DNA of 43,517 nucleotides from JBQCHF01 sp051953655 (GTDB lineage: Bacteria > Actinomycetota > Actinomycetes > Motilibacterales > Motilibacteraceae): positions 1 to 43,517 of the forward strand of contig JBQCIO010000147.1 in the NCBI GenBank assembly GCA_051953655.1. The letters are read 5' to 3'. The position numbers and the translations under genes were made by a program. Shown here in pieces: positions 16,143 through 23,762 of this stretch (position 1 is its first letter; each line of letters opens with the position of its first letter). The notes below the pieces were generated by a model that saw only the letters and a list, made by a program, of their open reading frames with translations, was not told the DNA's origin and did no database searches.

Positions 16143-17258
16143 TCAGACCGTGTCGTGGATGAGGACGCCACGGACGTTCTTGCCGGCGATGAGGTCGTCG
16201 TAGCCCTGGTTGATCTGGTCCAGGGTGTACGTCTGGGTGATGAGCTCGTCCAGCTTGAGGTCGCCGGACTGGTAGAGCTCGATCATCTTCGGGATGTCGC
16301 GCTGCGGGTTGCCCGAGCCGAACAGCGAACCCTGGATGCGCTTCTCGAACAGCGTCAGCATCGAGCCGGACAGCTCGATCGTGTTCTTGGCCGGGTCCGA
16401 GAGCCCCGTGACGACCACGGTGCCGCCCTTGCGGATGGCGTTGAACGCCGAGCTGACCACCGTGCTGTCGACGACGCCGACGGTGACGATCGCCTTGTCC
16501 GCGCCGACCCCGCGGGTCAGCTGGGTGATGAGCTCCTGCGCCTCCTCCGCCGTGGCGACGGTGTGGGTGGCGCCCATCTGCTCGGCCATCTCGCGCTTGT
16601 TGGGCAGCGGGTCGATCGCGACGACGTTCTTCGCGCCGGCGTAGGAGGCGCCCTGCACGGAGTTGATGCCGATGCCGCCGATGCCGTAGATCGCGATCGT
16701 GTCGCCGGGCTCGGTGTCGGCCGCGTAGACCGCCGAACCCCAGCCCGTGGGCACGCCGCAGCCGACGAGGACGACCTTGTCCAGCGGCAGGTCCGGGGCC
16801 ACCGGCACCACCGAGTGCTCGGACACCGTGGAGTACTGGGAGAACGTGCCGATCATGCACATCGCGCCGAGGTCCTGGCCGCGGCCGTGGAAGCGGTAGG
16901 TGCCGTCGGGGAGGCAGCCGTCGAGGATCGTGGCGCCCATGTCGCAGATGTTGCTGCGACCGGTGGCGCACCAGCGGCACTTGCCGCAGGCGGGCAGGAA
17001 CGAGCAGACGACGTGGTCACCGGGCTTGACCCGGGTGACGCCGGGGCCCACCTCCTCCACGATGCCGGCGCCCTCGTGGCCGCCGACGATGGGGAAGCGC
17101 GGCACGATGTCGCCGTGGCGCAGGTGCTCGTCGGAGTGGCACAGGCCGCTGGCGACGTAGCGCAGGAGGACCTCGCCCTCCTTGGGGCCGTCGAGGTCGA
17201 GCTCCTCGACCTCCCAGGGCTTGCCGAGCTCCCAGAGAACCGCGGCCTTGGTCTTCAT
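16143..17258 (-). CDS. NDMA-dependent (mycofactocin-linked) alcohol dehydrogenase
   Basis: A 371-residue zinc-dependent medium-chain dehydrogenase. It starts at ATG 17258 behind GGAGGGT. Catalytic zinc ligands are Cys and His in GLCHSDEHL and GGHEGAG. The structural zinc site is CGKCRWCATGRSNIC. The Rossmann motif is GIGGIGINSVQGA. Overall it reads as the NDMA-dependent alcohol dehydrogenase family, whose NAD(H) is tightly bound and recycled through mycofactocin; this is why members occur with mft genes. The mftABCD genes in this same window fit that partnership. It is read together with the downstream AAA/VWA gene and is divergent from a LuxR-type regulator. The alcohol substrate cannot be told from the sequence. 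Confidence 0.92.
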   Translation of the reverse strand: MKTKAAVLWELGKPWEVEELDLDGPKEGEVLLRYVASGLCHSDEHLRHGDIVPRFPIVGGHEGAGIVEEVGPGVTRVKPGDHVVCSFLPACGKCRWCATGRSNICDMGATILDGCLPDGTYRFHGRGQDLGAMCMIGTFSQYSTVSEHSVVPVAPDLPLDKVVLVGCGVPTGWGSAVYAADTEPGDTIAIYGIGGIGINSVQGASYAGAKNVVAIDPLPNKREMAEQMGATHTVATAEEAQELITQLTRGVGADKAIVTVGVVDSTVVSSAFNAIRKGGTVVVTGLSDPAKNTIELSGSMLTLFEKRIQGSLFGSGNPQRDIPKMIELYQSGDLKLDELITQTYTLDQINQGYDDLIAGKNVRGVLIHDTV

Positions 17259-17394
17259 TGACCCTCCACAGGCATCGACCGGACAGAGCGGGTGGTGCGG
17301 GTGCTGCTGGTGCGGCTGCACGACCTCGTGACAGATGCCACGCCTTCGTGGAGTCGCACGCGGGGAGTGTGGAACGTGCGAACGGGCCACGAAC

Positions 17395-17410
17395 ACCCCC
17401 GGACGGGGGT
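17395..17410. promoter_or_regulatory. Palindromic operator candidate between adh and luxR
   Basis: A perfect 16-bp palindrome, ACCCCCG-GA-CGGGGGT, in the 203-nt region between the divergent alcohol dehydrogenase (start 17258) and the small LuxR regulator (start 17462). Its dyad form and position suit a LuxR-type dimer acting on one or both genes. Binding is inferred, not shown. Confidence 0.5.
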
Positions 17411-17461
17411 AGCGTGCTGCGGCAACGGCATGGCACGTGCCCGTCGGAGCTGGGAGGCGCA

Positions 17462-17863
17462 GTGACCTCGGTCCACGGTTCGACCCGTGCTACGCCTGAG
17501 CTGAGCGGGCCGGCGATGTCGGGGCTGCGGGCCGAGCGCGTGCGTGAGGCCCACGCCGAGCTGCGCGAGCTGGCCCAGGCCGTCGACGACCCCGCGCTGC
17601 GTTCGCGGCTGCACGCCGTCTGCGAGCGGCTCGCGCTGCCGCCTGAGCCGCCCCTGGGGCTGCCGGCGCCCCGGCTCGCGCCGCGCGAGCTCGACGTGCT
17701 GGCCGAGGTGGCGCTGGGACGCACCAACGCCGAGGTGGGGGAGCGGCTCGGCGTCTTCCCGGAGACGGTGAAGGGCTACCTGCGCAGCGCGATGCGCAAG
17801 CTGCAGGCTCACACCCGCTACGAGGCGGTGGTCACGGCGCGGCGGTGCGGCCTGCTCCCGTGA
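17462..17863 (+). CDS. Small LuxR-type transcriptional regulator
   Basis: A 133-residue protein. GTG 17462 is chosen because GGGAGG lies about 6 nt upstream; the longer open frame runs back into the promoter region. The C-terminal half is a LuxR helix-turn-helix (APRELDVLAEVALGRTNAEVG, ERLGVFPETVKGYLRSAMRKL). The N-terminal half is a short charged helical region with no receiver or ATPase domain. It is divergent from the NDMA-dependent alcohol dehydrogenase, with a GC palindrome between them, so it is a good candidate regulator of that operon. The effector is unknown. Confidence 0.85.
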   Translation: MTSVHGSTRATPELSGPAMSGLRAERVREAHAELRELAQAVDDPALRSRLHAVCERLALPPEPPLGLPAPRLAPRELDVLAEVALGRTNAEVGERLGVFPETVKGYLRSAMRKLQAHTRYEAVVTARRCGLLP

Positions 17864-17865
17864 GC

Positions 17866-17888
17866 CCGGCGCAGGGGCCCCGCGCCGT
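17866..17888. terminator. Short GC hairpin after the small luxR gene
   Basis: GGCGC followed by GGGGCCCC and GCGCC directly after the LuxR stop; the arms can pair with one bulged A. A factor-independent terminator without T-run is plausible but weakly supported. Confidence 0.35.
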
Positions 17889-18058
17889 CCGCCGCAGATG
17901 CCGGATCTGGGCACAAACCGGAAGCTGCAACCGTTGACGGTCCTGATGCGTCGTCTGAGGTGTCATCCCGTCGTGCCACCGCCGCACAGGCCGTCGGCCG
18001 CGGCGGACCCGGACCAGCCCGACCAGCCTGACCAGAGCAAGCCCGAACGAGGAGAACC

Positions 18059-19330
18059 GTGACGACCCGCACCACCGCCCCGCGGCCCACGCTCCGGCGT
18101 CGCCGTCCGCGGCTCGCCCTGCCCGGGCTGCTGCTGGCCGGTGCGCTGGCCCTCTCGGCCTGCTCGGGCAGCGGGTCGTCGCCGCGGGCCCAGGGTCACG
18201 AGGGCGGCAGCGCCCCGAGCCCGGTGGCGCGTCCGGCGTCGCTGCAGGTGCCGGACGCCCCGCTGCCCTTCACCGAGCCGGTCAGCCTCGAGGTGGCCGA
18301 CGGCACGTTCGCCGACGTCAAGGTCGTCGACGGCTCCGGGCACGCGGTGGCCGGCACCGTGGACGCCAGCGGCACGACCTGGACCAGCGAGGCGCGCCCC
18401 GCCCCCGGCCAGACGCTGGCGGTCACCGCCACCGTGAAGGCGAAGTCCGGGGCGGTGCGGACCCAGACCGAGCAGCTCCCGGTGGCCGAGGTGCCCTCCG
18501 GTCAGCGGCTCACCCTCACGATGCTGCCCGGCGAGGGTGACGTCGTCGGCGTCGGCGCCCCGATCGTCATCCGGTTCGACCAGCAGGTCACCGACCGCGC
18601 GGCGGTGGAGAAGGCGTTCCGCGTGGCCACCACGACTCCGGTCGTCGGCAGCTGGCACTGGCTGAGCGGTCGCGAGGTGCACTTCCGGCCGGAGAAGCCG
18701 TGGCCCGCGCACAGCACCGTCGACCTGTCGCTCGACCTCACCGGGGTGCAGGCCGGCCCGACGCTGTGGGGCACGCACGGCTACCACGAGCGCTTCAAGA
18801 TCGGCGAGGCACGCGTGTCCACCGTCGATGCCAAGGCCCACACGATGACGGTGACGGTGGACGGCAAGAAGACCGCCACCTGGCCGACCAGCCTGGGCAA
18901 GCCGGAGTTCGCCACCCGCAACGGCACCTACATCGTGCTGAGCAAGACCCCGTCGCTGCGGATGACCTCGTGCAGCGTCCACATCGAGTGCGACAAGACC
19001 AAGCCCAACTACTACGACCTCACGGTGAAGTGGGACGTCCGCCTCACCTGGAGCGGCACCTTCGTGCACGCGGCACCCTGGTCGGCCCGGTCCCAGGGTG
19101 AGCAGAACGTGTCGCACGGCTGCGTCAACCTCACCGAGGACCGCGGCGAGCAGTTCTTCGACGCCTCCCGCTACGGCGACCTGGTCACCGTGAAGAACTC
19201 CAGCCGTGGCCCCGACGACCTCGTCCGCCGCGGCGACCCCGGCATGGCGGACTGGAACTCGTCCTGGTCGAGCTACACCGCCGGCTCGGCGCTCGACGGC
19301 CAGGTGACGACGGCGGCGCTCGGGGCCTGA
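18059..19330 (+). CDS. L,D-transpeptidase lipoprotein
   Basis: A 423-residue protein from GTG 18059, with GAGGAGA upstream. The Arg-rich N-terminus and hydrophobic stretch end in LSAC, with lipobox Cys35, so it should be a lipoprotein. A Ser/Gly linker and two Ig-like modules (about residues 60-280) precede the YkuD catalytic domain. The active-site motif is SHGCVNLTEDRGEQFF near residue 355, with Cys as nucleophile, and a conserved His lies upstream (FVHAAPW). The layout is that of mycobacterial LdtMt2-type enzymes, which make 3-3 cross-links in peptidoglycan. Alone on its strand, it converges with pgl. Confidence 0.93.
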   Translation: MTTRTTAPRPTLRRRRPRLALPGLLLAGALALSACSGSGSSPRAQGHEGGSAPSPVARPASLQVPDAPLPFTEPVSLEVADGTFADVKVVDGSGHAVAGTVDASGTTWTSEARPAPGQTLAVTATVKAKSGAVRTQTEQLPVAEVPSGQRLTLTMLPGEGDVVGVGAPIVIRFDQQVTDRAAVEKAFRVATTTPVVGSWHWLSGREVHFRPEKPWPAHSTVDLSLDLTGVQAGPTLWGTHGYHERFKIGEARVSTVDAKAHTMTVTVDGKKTATWPTSLGKPEFATRNGTYIVLSKTPSLRMTSCSVHIECDKTKPNYYDLTVKWDVRLTWSGTFVHAAPWSARSQGEQNVSHGCVNLTEDRGEQFFDASRYGDLVTVKNSSRGPDDLVRRGDPGMADWNSSWSSYTAGSALDGQVTTAALGA

Positions 19331-19355
19331 GCGCGGCTGCAGCCGAGACCTGCGG

Positions 19356-20162
19356 TCACCCCTGCGCGACGGCAGGCAGCCGGCTCGCGGCGGGCTGGTC
19401 CAGCAGCCAGCGGGTGGCGTGCACGCCCCGCGCCGCCCCGGCGGGCAATGCCACCGGGGCGTTCTCGGCCCCCAGGCACTGCGCGACGGCCTCCGCTTTG
19501 CCCTCGCCGGCCACCAGCAGCCAGACCTCCTCTGCGGAGTTGGTCGCGCACAAGCCGAGGCTGATCCGGGTCGGCGGTGGCTTGGGGCAGTCGTGCACCG
19601 CGAGGACTAGTCGCTTGTCCCGCGAGGCGGGCGACTCGGGAAAGATCGAGGCGACGTGACCCTCGGGGCCCATCCCGAGCAGCAGCACGTCGAGCCGCGG
19701 CAGGTCGTCACCGGGAGGCGCCGCGGCGGCCAGCTCCCCGGCGTACCAGGCGGCGACGTCCTCAGGGCTCGCGAACCCCGCATCGGATGCCGGCATCGCG
19801 TGCACGTTGCCCGGCGGCAGGTCGAGCCGGTCCAGCAGCGCGGCGCGGGCGCCGCGCTCGTTGCGCTCGTCCGAGTCGCCGGGCACGAACCGTTCGTCGC
19901 CCCACCACACGTGCACCCGGTGCCAGTCGACGTCGCCGCACCCCGACTCGACCGCGAGCACCGCGACCTGCTCCAGAGCGGCGATGCCGATCCCGCCGCC
20001 GGTCAGCACGAGGTGCGCGTGCCCGTGGGCCTGCTGAGCCGCGGCGAGCCGGTCGACCAGCTCGGCGGCGATCCGGCGCGCCAGCTGGTCGGCGTCCGGC
20101 TCGACGACGACGACCGGCGCGGGGCTGACGTCGGCGACGTCGTGTTGAGCTGGGTGATCCAT
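19356..20162 (-). CDS. pgl: 6-phosphogluconolactonase
   Basis: A 268-residue protein from ATG 20162 with AAGGAG upstream; that site sits in a short palindrome (TGAAGG-AG-CCTTCA). Family motifs seen are VLTGGGIGIAALEQV, VWWGDERFVPGDSDERN and LLGMGPEGHVASIFP. It hydrolyses 6-phosphogluconolactone to 6-phosphogluconate in the oxidative pentose phosphate pathway. In actinomycetes pgl usually sits with tal, zwf and opcA; here it stands alone, converging with the L,D-transpeptidase and divergent from the GntR gene. Its substrate is also the product of the F420-dependent glucose-6-phosphate dehydrogenase encoded at 38769, which may be meaningful or chance. Confidence 0.92.
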   Translation of the reverse strand: MDHPAQHDVADVSPAPVVVVEPDADQLARRIAAELVDRLAAAQQAHGHAHLVLTGGGIGIAALEQVAVLAVESGCGDVDWHRVHVWWGDERFVPGDSDERNERGARAALLDRLDLPPGNVHAMPASDAGFASPEDVAAWYAGELAAAAPPGDDLPRLDVLLLGMGPEGHVASIFPESPASRDKRLVLAVHDCPKPPPTRISLGLCATNSAEEVWLLVAGEGKAEAVAQCLGAENAPVALPAGAARGVHATRWLLDQPAASRLPAVAQG

Positions 20163-20257
20163 GAAGGCTCCTTCAGGGGTGCAGGGACGCACGGCCAGGG
20201 AGTTGCTCCCCTCCGGTCGGCTCCGGGGGAGTAGGGCGGGCCGGGCGCCCAGGTGGA

Positions 20258-20292
20258 TTGGCGCTCCTCGCAACCAACTGCATACTTCATCC
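20258..20292 (+). promoter_or_regulatory. Promoter and operator copy 1 upstream of gntR
   Basis: A likely sigma-70-type promoter, TTGGCG (20258-20263), 17-nt spacer, CATACT (20281-20286). The shared 14-bp motif (GGATGAAGTATGCA on the minus strand, 20279-20292) overlies the -10 box. This places the motif where a repressor would block RNA polymerase and suggests autoregulation of the GntR gene. It is the most divergent of the five copies. Confidence 0.5.
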
Positions 20293-20324
20293 AACACCGC
20301 CGCACGCAAGGGGAAAGGCCGCTC

Positions 20325-21020
20325 ATGCCCAGGGTCAAGCAGGAGCCTTCCCATCTCGCGGAGCTTCGGGATGTGGCCAAGGAGATCCGCGGATCGTTCC
20401 TCACGGTGGAGGAGATGACCGAATCGGTCATCCGGCAGGCCATTCTTCGCGGGGTGTTCCGTCCCGGCGAGCGGGTCCCGCAGGACGAGATCGCTGCTGC
20501 ACTCGGCGTCAGCCGCATGCCGGTCAGGGCGAGCCTTCGACCTCTGGAGGCCGAGGGGCTCCTCGAGATCCGGCCGCACCGAGGGGCTGTGGTGGCTGCC
20601 CTACGACGCGAGGAGATCACCGAGCTGTACGAGATGCGCGTGCTGCTCGAGGAATATCTCCTCAAGCGGGCGATGCAGAACCTGACCGACGGCGACGTCG
20701 CCCGGCTGGAGCGGATCGCGGAGCGGGTGGAGGGTGCCGACGGGCTCACCGAGCGCCTCGATGCGCGCAAGGAGTTCTACCGGGAGCTCTACCTCGTGGC
20801 CGACCGGCCGCGTGCTGCCGCTCTGGTCGAGCAGCTGCGTGACTCCATCGGCCGGTATCTGCTGCTGCAGCGGGTCGACGACACCTCCAAGGGCCACCTC
20901 GAGCTGCTCGACTTCCTGCGCAACGGCGACGGGGCCGGGGCCAGGAAGTGGCTGCGGGAACACCTGCAGCGGGTCAGCAGCGAGCTGCAGCACCTGGTGC
21001 CCGACGACGCGGGCCAGTGA
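20325..21020 (+). CDS. GntR-family (FCD-type) transcriptional regulator
   Basis: A 231-residue protein; ATG 20325 is chosen because GGGGAAAGG precedes it. The N-terminal winged helix-turn-helix shows IRQAILRGVFRPGERVPQDEI and recognition region GVSRMPVRASLRPLEAEGLL. The C-terminal FCD ligand domain begins with ELYEMRVLLEEYLLKRA and has KEFYRELYLVADR plus a His near the end, typical metal/effector-site positions. It stands at the head of the 20-kb accessory locus, and its promoter carries the motif found before the other units. It is therefore a candidate local regulator, likely responding to a small carboxylate or pathway intermediate. A paralogue lies at 37946. Confidence 0.9.
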   Translation: MPRVKQEPSHLAELRDVAKEIRGSFLTVEEMTESVIRQAILRGVFRPGERVPQDEIAAALGVSRMPVRASLRPLEAEGLLEIRPHRGAVVAALRREEITELYEMRVLLEEYLLKRAMQNLTDGDVARLERIAERVEGADGLTERLDARKEFYRELYLVADRPRAAALVEQLRDSIGRYLLLQRVDDTSKGHLELLDFLRNGDGAGARKWLREHLQRVSSELQHLVPDDAGQ

Positions 21021-21050
21021 CGGCGATCCTCGGCCCACGTCGTTGAGAAT

Positions 21051-21064
21051 TTGATACATTATCC
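21051..21064 (-). promoter_or_regulatory. Operator copy 2 upstream of the cofC-like gene
   Basis: GGATAATGTATCAA on the minus strand, 75 nt upstream of the CofC-like start and just after the gntR stop. It matches GGATnnTGkATnCA at all but the penultimate position. No clear -35 box can be assigned. Confidence 0.55.
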
Positions 21065-21139
21065 TGGAGCCGCCACCCCGTCGGCCGCGAGCCTCTCCGG
21101 GCCTCACTCACGGGGACCCGAGGAGACGCGGAGTCGGAC

Positions 21140-21904
21140 ATGGGTGCGCAGGTGGTGCCGGGCGAGGTCGTCGATGCGGGCCAGCCGGCACCGGGGCCCG
21201 CAGAGCGCGAGGCCGGCGTCTGGTCGGGCAGCTGGGTGGTCGCGATCCCCCTGAAGACCCTGGCTGAGGCCAAGTCGCGGATCCGGGTCCCGGCCCACCT
21301 TCGCGCGGACCTCGCCCTGGCGATGGCCCTGGACACGGCATCCGCGGCACTGGACTGCCCTTCGGTCTCAGCGGTGTGGGTCGTCCTGGGTGATGCTCAG
21401 CTCGCCCCCGCCTTCACCCGCCTGGGGTGCTCGGTGATCCGGGACCCGCGCGTGGACGGGCTGAACGGAGCGCTCGGTTTCGCTCGCCGTCGCGTCCGCA
21501 CCGAGTTGCCGGGCGAGGCGTTCGCCAGTCTGGTCGCCGACCTGCCCGCGGTCACCGGCGAGGACTTGACCTTCGCCCTCGATGCGGCTCGGGGGCACGA
21601 CCGCTCCTTCGTTCCCGACGCGTCCGGCACCGGAACCACCCTCTTGGCTTCGCTGCCACATGCTCCGTACGTGCCCGCTTACGGGCGCGAGTCGGCCCGT
21701 GCGCACGAGGGAAACGGCGCTGCCCGGCTCCAGCTGGCACCGGACAGCCCGCTGCGCTGCGATGTCGACACCGTGGTCGACCTGGAGCGCCACGCCTCGA
21801 TGGGCGCCGGCCCACGCACCGCGCGGCTTCTCGCCCCGCCGCGCGAAGATCTTCGGCCGCGCACCAAGGCCAGGTCTCTCCCGCTCCGGCTGCTCTCCTC
21901 CTGA
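21140..21904 (+). CDS. CofC/FbiD-like phospholactate (phosphoenolpyruvate) guanylyltransferase
   Basis: A 254-residue nucleotidyltransferase of the CofC/FbiD family. Visible motifs are AIPLKTLAEAKSRI (nucleotide-binding loop), LVADLPAVTGEDL, FVPDASGTGTTLLAS, GAARLQL and LRCDVDTVVDLERH. These enzymes couple GTP to 2-phospholactate or, in actinobacteria, to phosphoenolpyruvate at the start of F420 assembly. No fbiA, fbiB or fbiC is seen here, so this is probably an extra copy boosting F420 supply for the luciferase-like enzymes and FGD of this locus. An N-terminal extension of about 28 residues precedes the domain, so the true start could lie downstream of ATG 21140. It is a single-gene unit with its own operator copy. 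Confidence 0.85.
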   Translation: MGAQVVPGEVVDAGQPAPGPAEREAGVWSGSWVVAIPLKTLAEAKSRIRVPAHLRADLALAMALDTASAALDCPSVSAVWVVLGDAQLAPAFTRLGCSVIRDPRVDGLNGALGFARRRVRTELPGEAFASLVADLPAVTGEDLTFALDAARGHDRSFVPDASGTGTTLLASLPHAPYVPAYGRESARAHEGNGAARLQLAPDSPLRCDVDTVVDLERHASMGAGPRTARLLAPPREDLRPRTKARSLPLRLLSS

Positions 21905-21918
21905 ACGGGGCTGGCTCC

Positions 21919-21966
21919 TTGACGGGCTTCACGCAGCGCCCCTAGGCTCAACTGTATCCATTATCC
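21919..21966 (+). promoter_or_regulatory. Promoter and operator copy 3 upstream of the molybdenum hydroxylase operon
   Basis: TTGACG (21919-21924), 18-nt spacer and TAGGCT (21943-21948) form a reasonable promoter. The 14-bp motif (GGATAATGGATACA on the minus strand, 21953-21966) lies across the expected transcription start, 33 nt before the TTG start of the CoxG-like gene. Confidence 0.6.
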
Positions 21967-21998
21967 AGGTCCTCGACGAGGCGCCGGAGGAGATTTTC

Positions 21999-22460
21999 TT
22001 GCCGCGCAGCGAGTTCAGTCGGCAGTTGAGCGTGCTCGCATCACCCGAGCAGTCCTGGTCGACCCTCACCGACGTCCCGCAGGTCGCCGGCTGGGTCTCG
22101 ATCGTCGAGGACGCGAAGGAGCTGTCCCCGCTCGACCGGTACACGGCCGTGCTGATGGACCGGCTGGGTCCGTTTAAGCTCCGCGCCGACCTCGACATCG
22201 TCGTCACCGCTCTGGAACCGGGGCGGTCCATCACGTTCCGCGCCTCGGGTGAGGACCGCCAGGTCGGTTCTCGGCTGGTCATCGAGGCCGCCATGTCGGT
22301 CGAACCGCGCACCCCGGAAGGCAGCCTCGCCCGCTTCGACGGCGTCTACGAGGTCACCGGGCGGGTGGCCAGTATGGGCAGCGGGACCATCAACAAGAAG
22401 GCGGACAAGCTGATGGCGGAGTTCTTCGCCGCCGCCGAGGCCGCACTCGGGGGCGCCTGA
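21999..22460 (+). CDS. CoxG-like SRPBCC-domain protein
   Basis: A 153-residue protein. TTG 21999 is chosen because GGAGGAG lies 8 nt upstream and the upstream frame enters the operator and cofC-like gene. The sequence begins MPRSEFSRQLSVLASPEQSW and shows the SRPBCC pattern: a 'vWs.LtDvp.vagWv' start, VTALEPGRSITFRASGE, and a C-terminal helix IKKxADKLMAEFF-like (INKKADKLMAEFFAAAEA). CoxG-type proteins accompany molybdenum hydroxylases and are thought to help anchor or mature them. Its stop shares one base with the start of the medium subunit gene, so the operon coxG-M-S-L is tightly packed. Confidence 0.85.
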   Translation: MPRSEFSRQLSVLASPEQSWSTLTDVPQVAGWVSIVEDAKELSPLDRYTAVLMDRLGPFKLRADLDIVVTALEPGRSITFRASGEDRQVGSRLVIEAAMSVEPRTPEGSLARFDGVYEVTGRVASMGSGTINKKADKLMAEFFAAAEAALGGA

Positions 22461-23263
22461 TGCTCCCGGCGTTCCGGCTGGCCCGGCCCGAGACGCTGCC
22501 GCAGGCGCTCGAGGCCATCGGCGAGGACAGCGTCCCCTACTGCGGCGGGACCGAGCTGCTGCTCGCGATGCGTGCGGGTCTGCACCGCCCCGACGTCCTC
22601 GTGGACGTCAAGCGCCTGCCAGAGCTCGCCGGGATCCGGATCGACGGGGAACACCTCGTCATCGGGGCTGCGGAGCGGCATATGGACGTCGCCGCGCACG
22701 AGCTGGTCCGCCGGCACGTGCCCATGCTCGCCTCCGTGGAGCGGGCCGTGGGCAACGCCCGCGTCCGGGCCCAGGGGTCGATCGGGGGGAACCTCTGCTT
22801 CGCCGAGCCCAAGTCCGACGTCGGCACCGCGCTGATCGCCCTCGGGGCGGTGGTCACGCTGGTCTCGCCCACCGGCTCCCGCGAGGTCGCGGTCGAGAGC
22901 CTGATCGCAGGGCCCTACTTCGCGGACAAGGAACCGGACGAGCTGCTCGTCGACGTGCGCATCCCCGTCGGCGGGCCAGAGGTGCACGCCACCTACGTGA
23001 AGTTCCAGACGATGGAGCGGCCGACGATCGGCGTGGCGCTCGCCAGCGTGCCCGAGGCTGGTGAGTGCCGGCTCGTCGTCGGTGCCGTGGGTGAGGTCCC
23101 GGCCGTGTGGCGGTTCGGCGCGCCGGAGGAGATCGACGCCGATCTCATCGCGGCCGCAGTGGATCCCACCCCGGATCTCACCGGCTCCGCCCGGTACAAG
23201 CGGCACGTCACCGGTATCTACGTCCGGCGCGCGCTGAGCGCGCTGGCAGGCGCGGGGAGCTGA
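22460..23263 (+). CDS. Molybdenum hydroxylase, FAD-binding medium subunit (CoxM/XdhB-like)
   Basis: A 267-residue flavoprotein subunit starting at ATG 22460, overlapping the previous stop. FAD-binding motifs are YCGGTELLLAMRAGL near residues 28-42 and ARVRAQGSIGGNLCFAEPKSD near 101-121, the usual N-terminal FAD site of the CO dehydrogenase/xanthine dehydrogenase medium chain. The C-terminal CO_deh_flav_C domain follows (VVGAVGEVPAVWRF). It passes electrons from the 2Fe-2S subunit to an acceptor through FAD. It forms one complex with the next two genes. Confidence 0.93.
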   Translation: MLPAFRLARPETLPQALEAIGEDSVPYCGGTELLLAMRAGLHRPDVLVDVKRLPELAGIRIDGEHLVIGAAERHMDVAAHELVRRHVPMLASVERAVGNARVRAQGSIGGNLCFAEPKSDVGTALIALGAVVTLVSPTGSREVAVESLIAGPYFADKEPDELLVDVRIPVGGPEVHATYVKFQTMERPTIGVALASVPEAGECRLVVGAVGEVPAVWRFGAPEEIDADLIAAAVDPTPDLTGSARYKRHVTGIYVRRALSALAGAGS

Positions 23264-23267
23264 GCGT

Positions 23268-23762
23268 ATGGGGCAGGACGCGGACGTCGTCACCGTCACC
23301 CTCGAGGTGAACGGGTCCACGGTGGTGCGCAACGTCGAGGCACGCTCGGTCCTCTCGGACTTCCTGCGCGGCGACCTCGGCCTGACCGGCACCAAGGTGA
23401 GCTGCGAGCTGCAAGTGTGCGGCGTCTGCACAGTGCTGGTGGACGGGCGGCCGGTCAGCTCGTGCACCTACCTCACGGCAGATGCGGACGGCCGCGCCGT
23501 GACGACGGTGGAGGGCATGTCGGACGGGCGCACGCTGCACCCTCTTCAGGAGGCGTTCGTCGACTGCCACGCCCTGCAGTGCGGCTTCTGCACCCCCGGT
23601 TTTCTGATGATGTCCAAGGCCCTCCTCGATGCGCGCCCGTGTGCGGGCCGGGAGGAGATCGTGGAGCATCTCGAGGGCAACATCTGCCGATGCACGGGAT
23701 ACCGGCCGATCGTCGAGGCCGTCGAACGCGTGGCGCACCAGCAGCGGGGAGAGGCGAAGTGA
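23268..23762 (+). CDS. Molybdenum hydroxylase, 2Fe-2S small subunit (CoxS/XdhC-like)
   Basis: A 164-residue ferredoxin-like subunit. The N-terminal plant-type 2Fe-2S site is SCELQVCGVCTV (Cys-x4-Cys-x2-Cys) with the fourth Cys in VSSCTYL. The C-terminal helical 2Fe-2S site is CGFCTPGF followed by NICRCTGYRPIVEAV. The usual first motif is GCEHGVCGACTV; here Ser-Cys-Glu-Leu-Gln-Val replaces it, but all ligands remain. It carries electrons from the molybdenum centre to FAD. Starts 5 nt after the medium subunit and overlaps the large subunit (GTGA). Confidence 0.94.
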   Translation: MGQDADVVTVTLEVNGSTVVRNVEARSVLSDFLRGDLGLTGTKVSCELQVCGVCTVLVDGRPVSSCTYLTADADGRAVTTVEGMSDGRTLHPLQEAFVDCHALQCGFCTPGFLMMSKALLDARPCAGREEIVEHLEGNICRCTGYRPIVEAVERVAHQQRGEAK

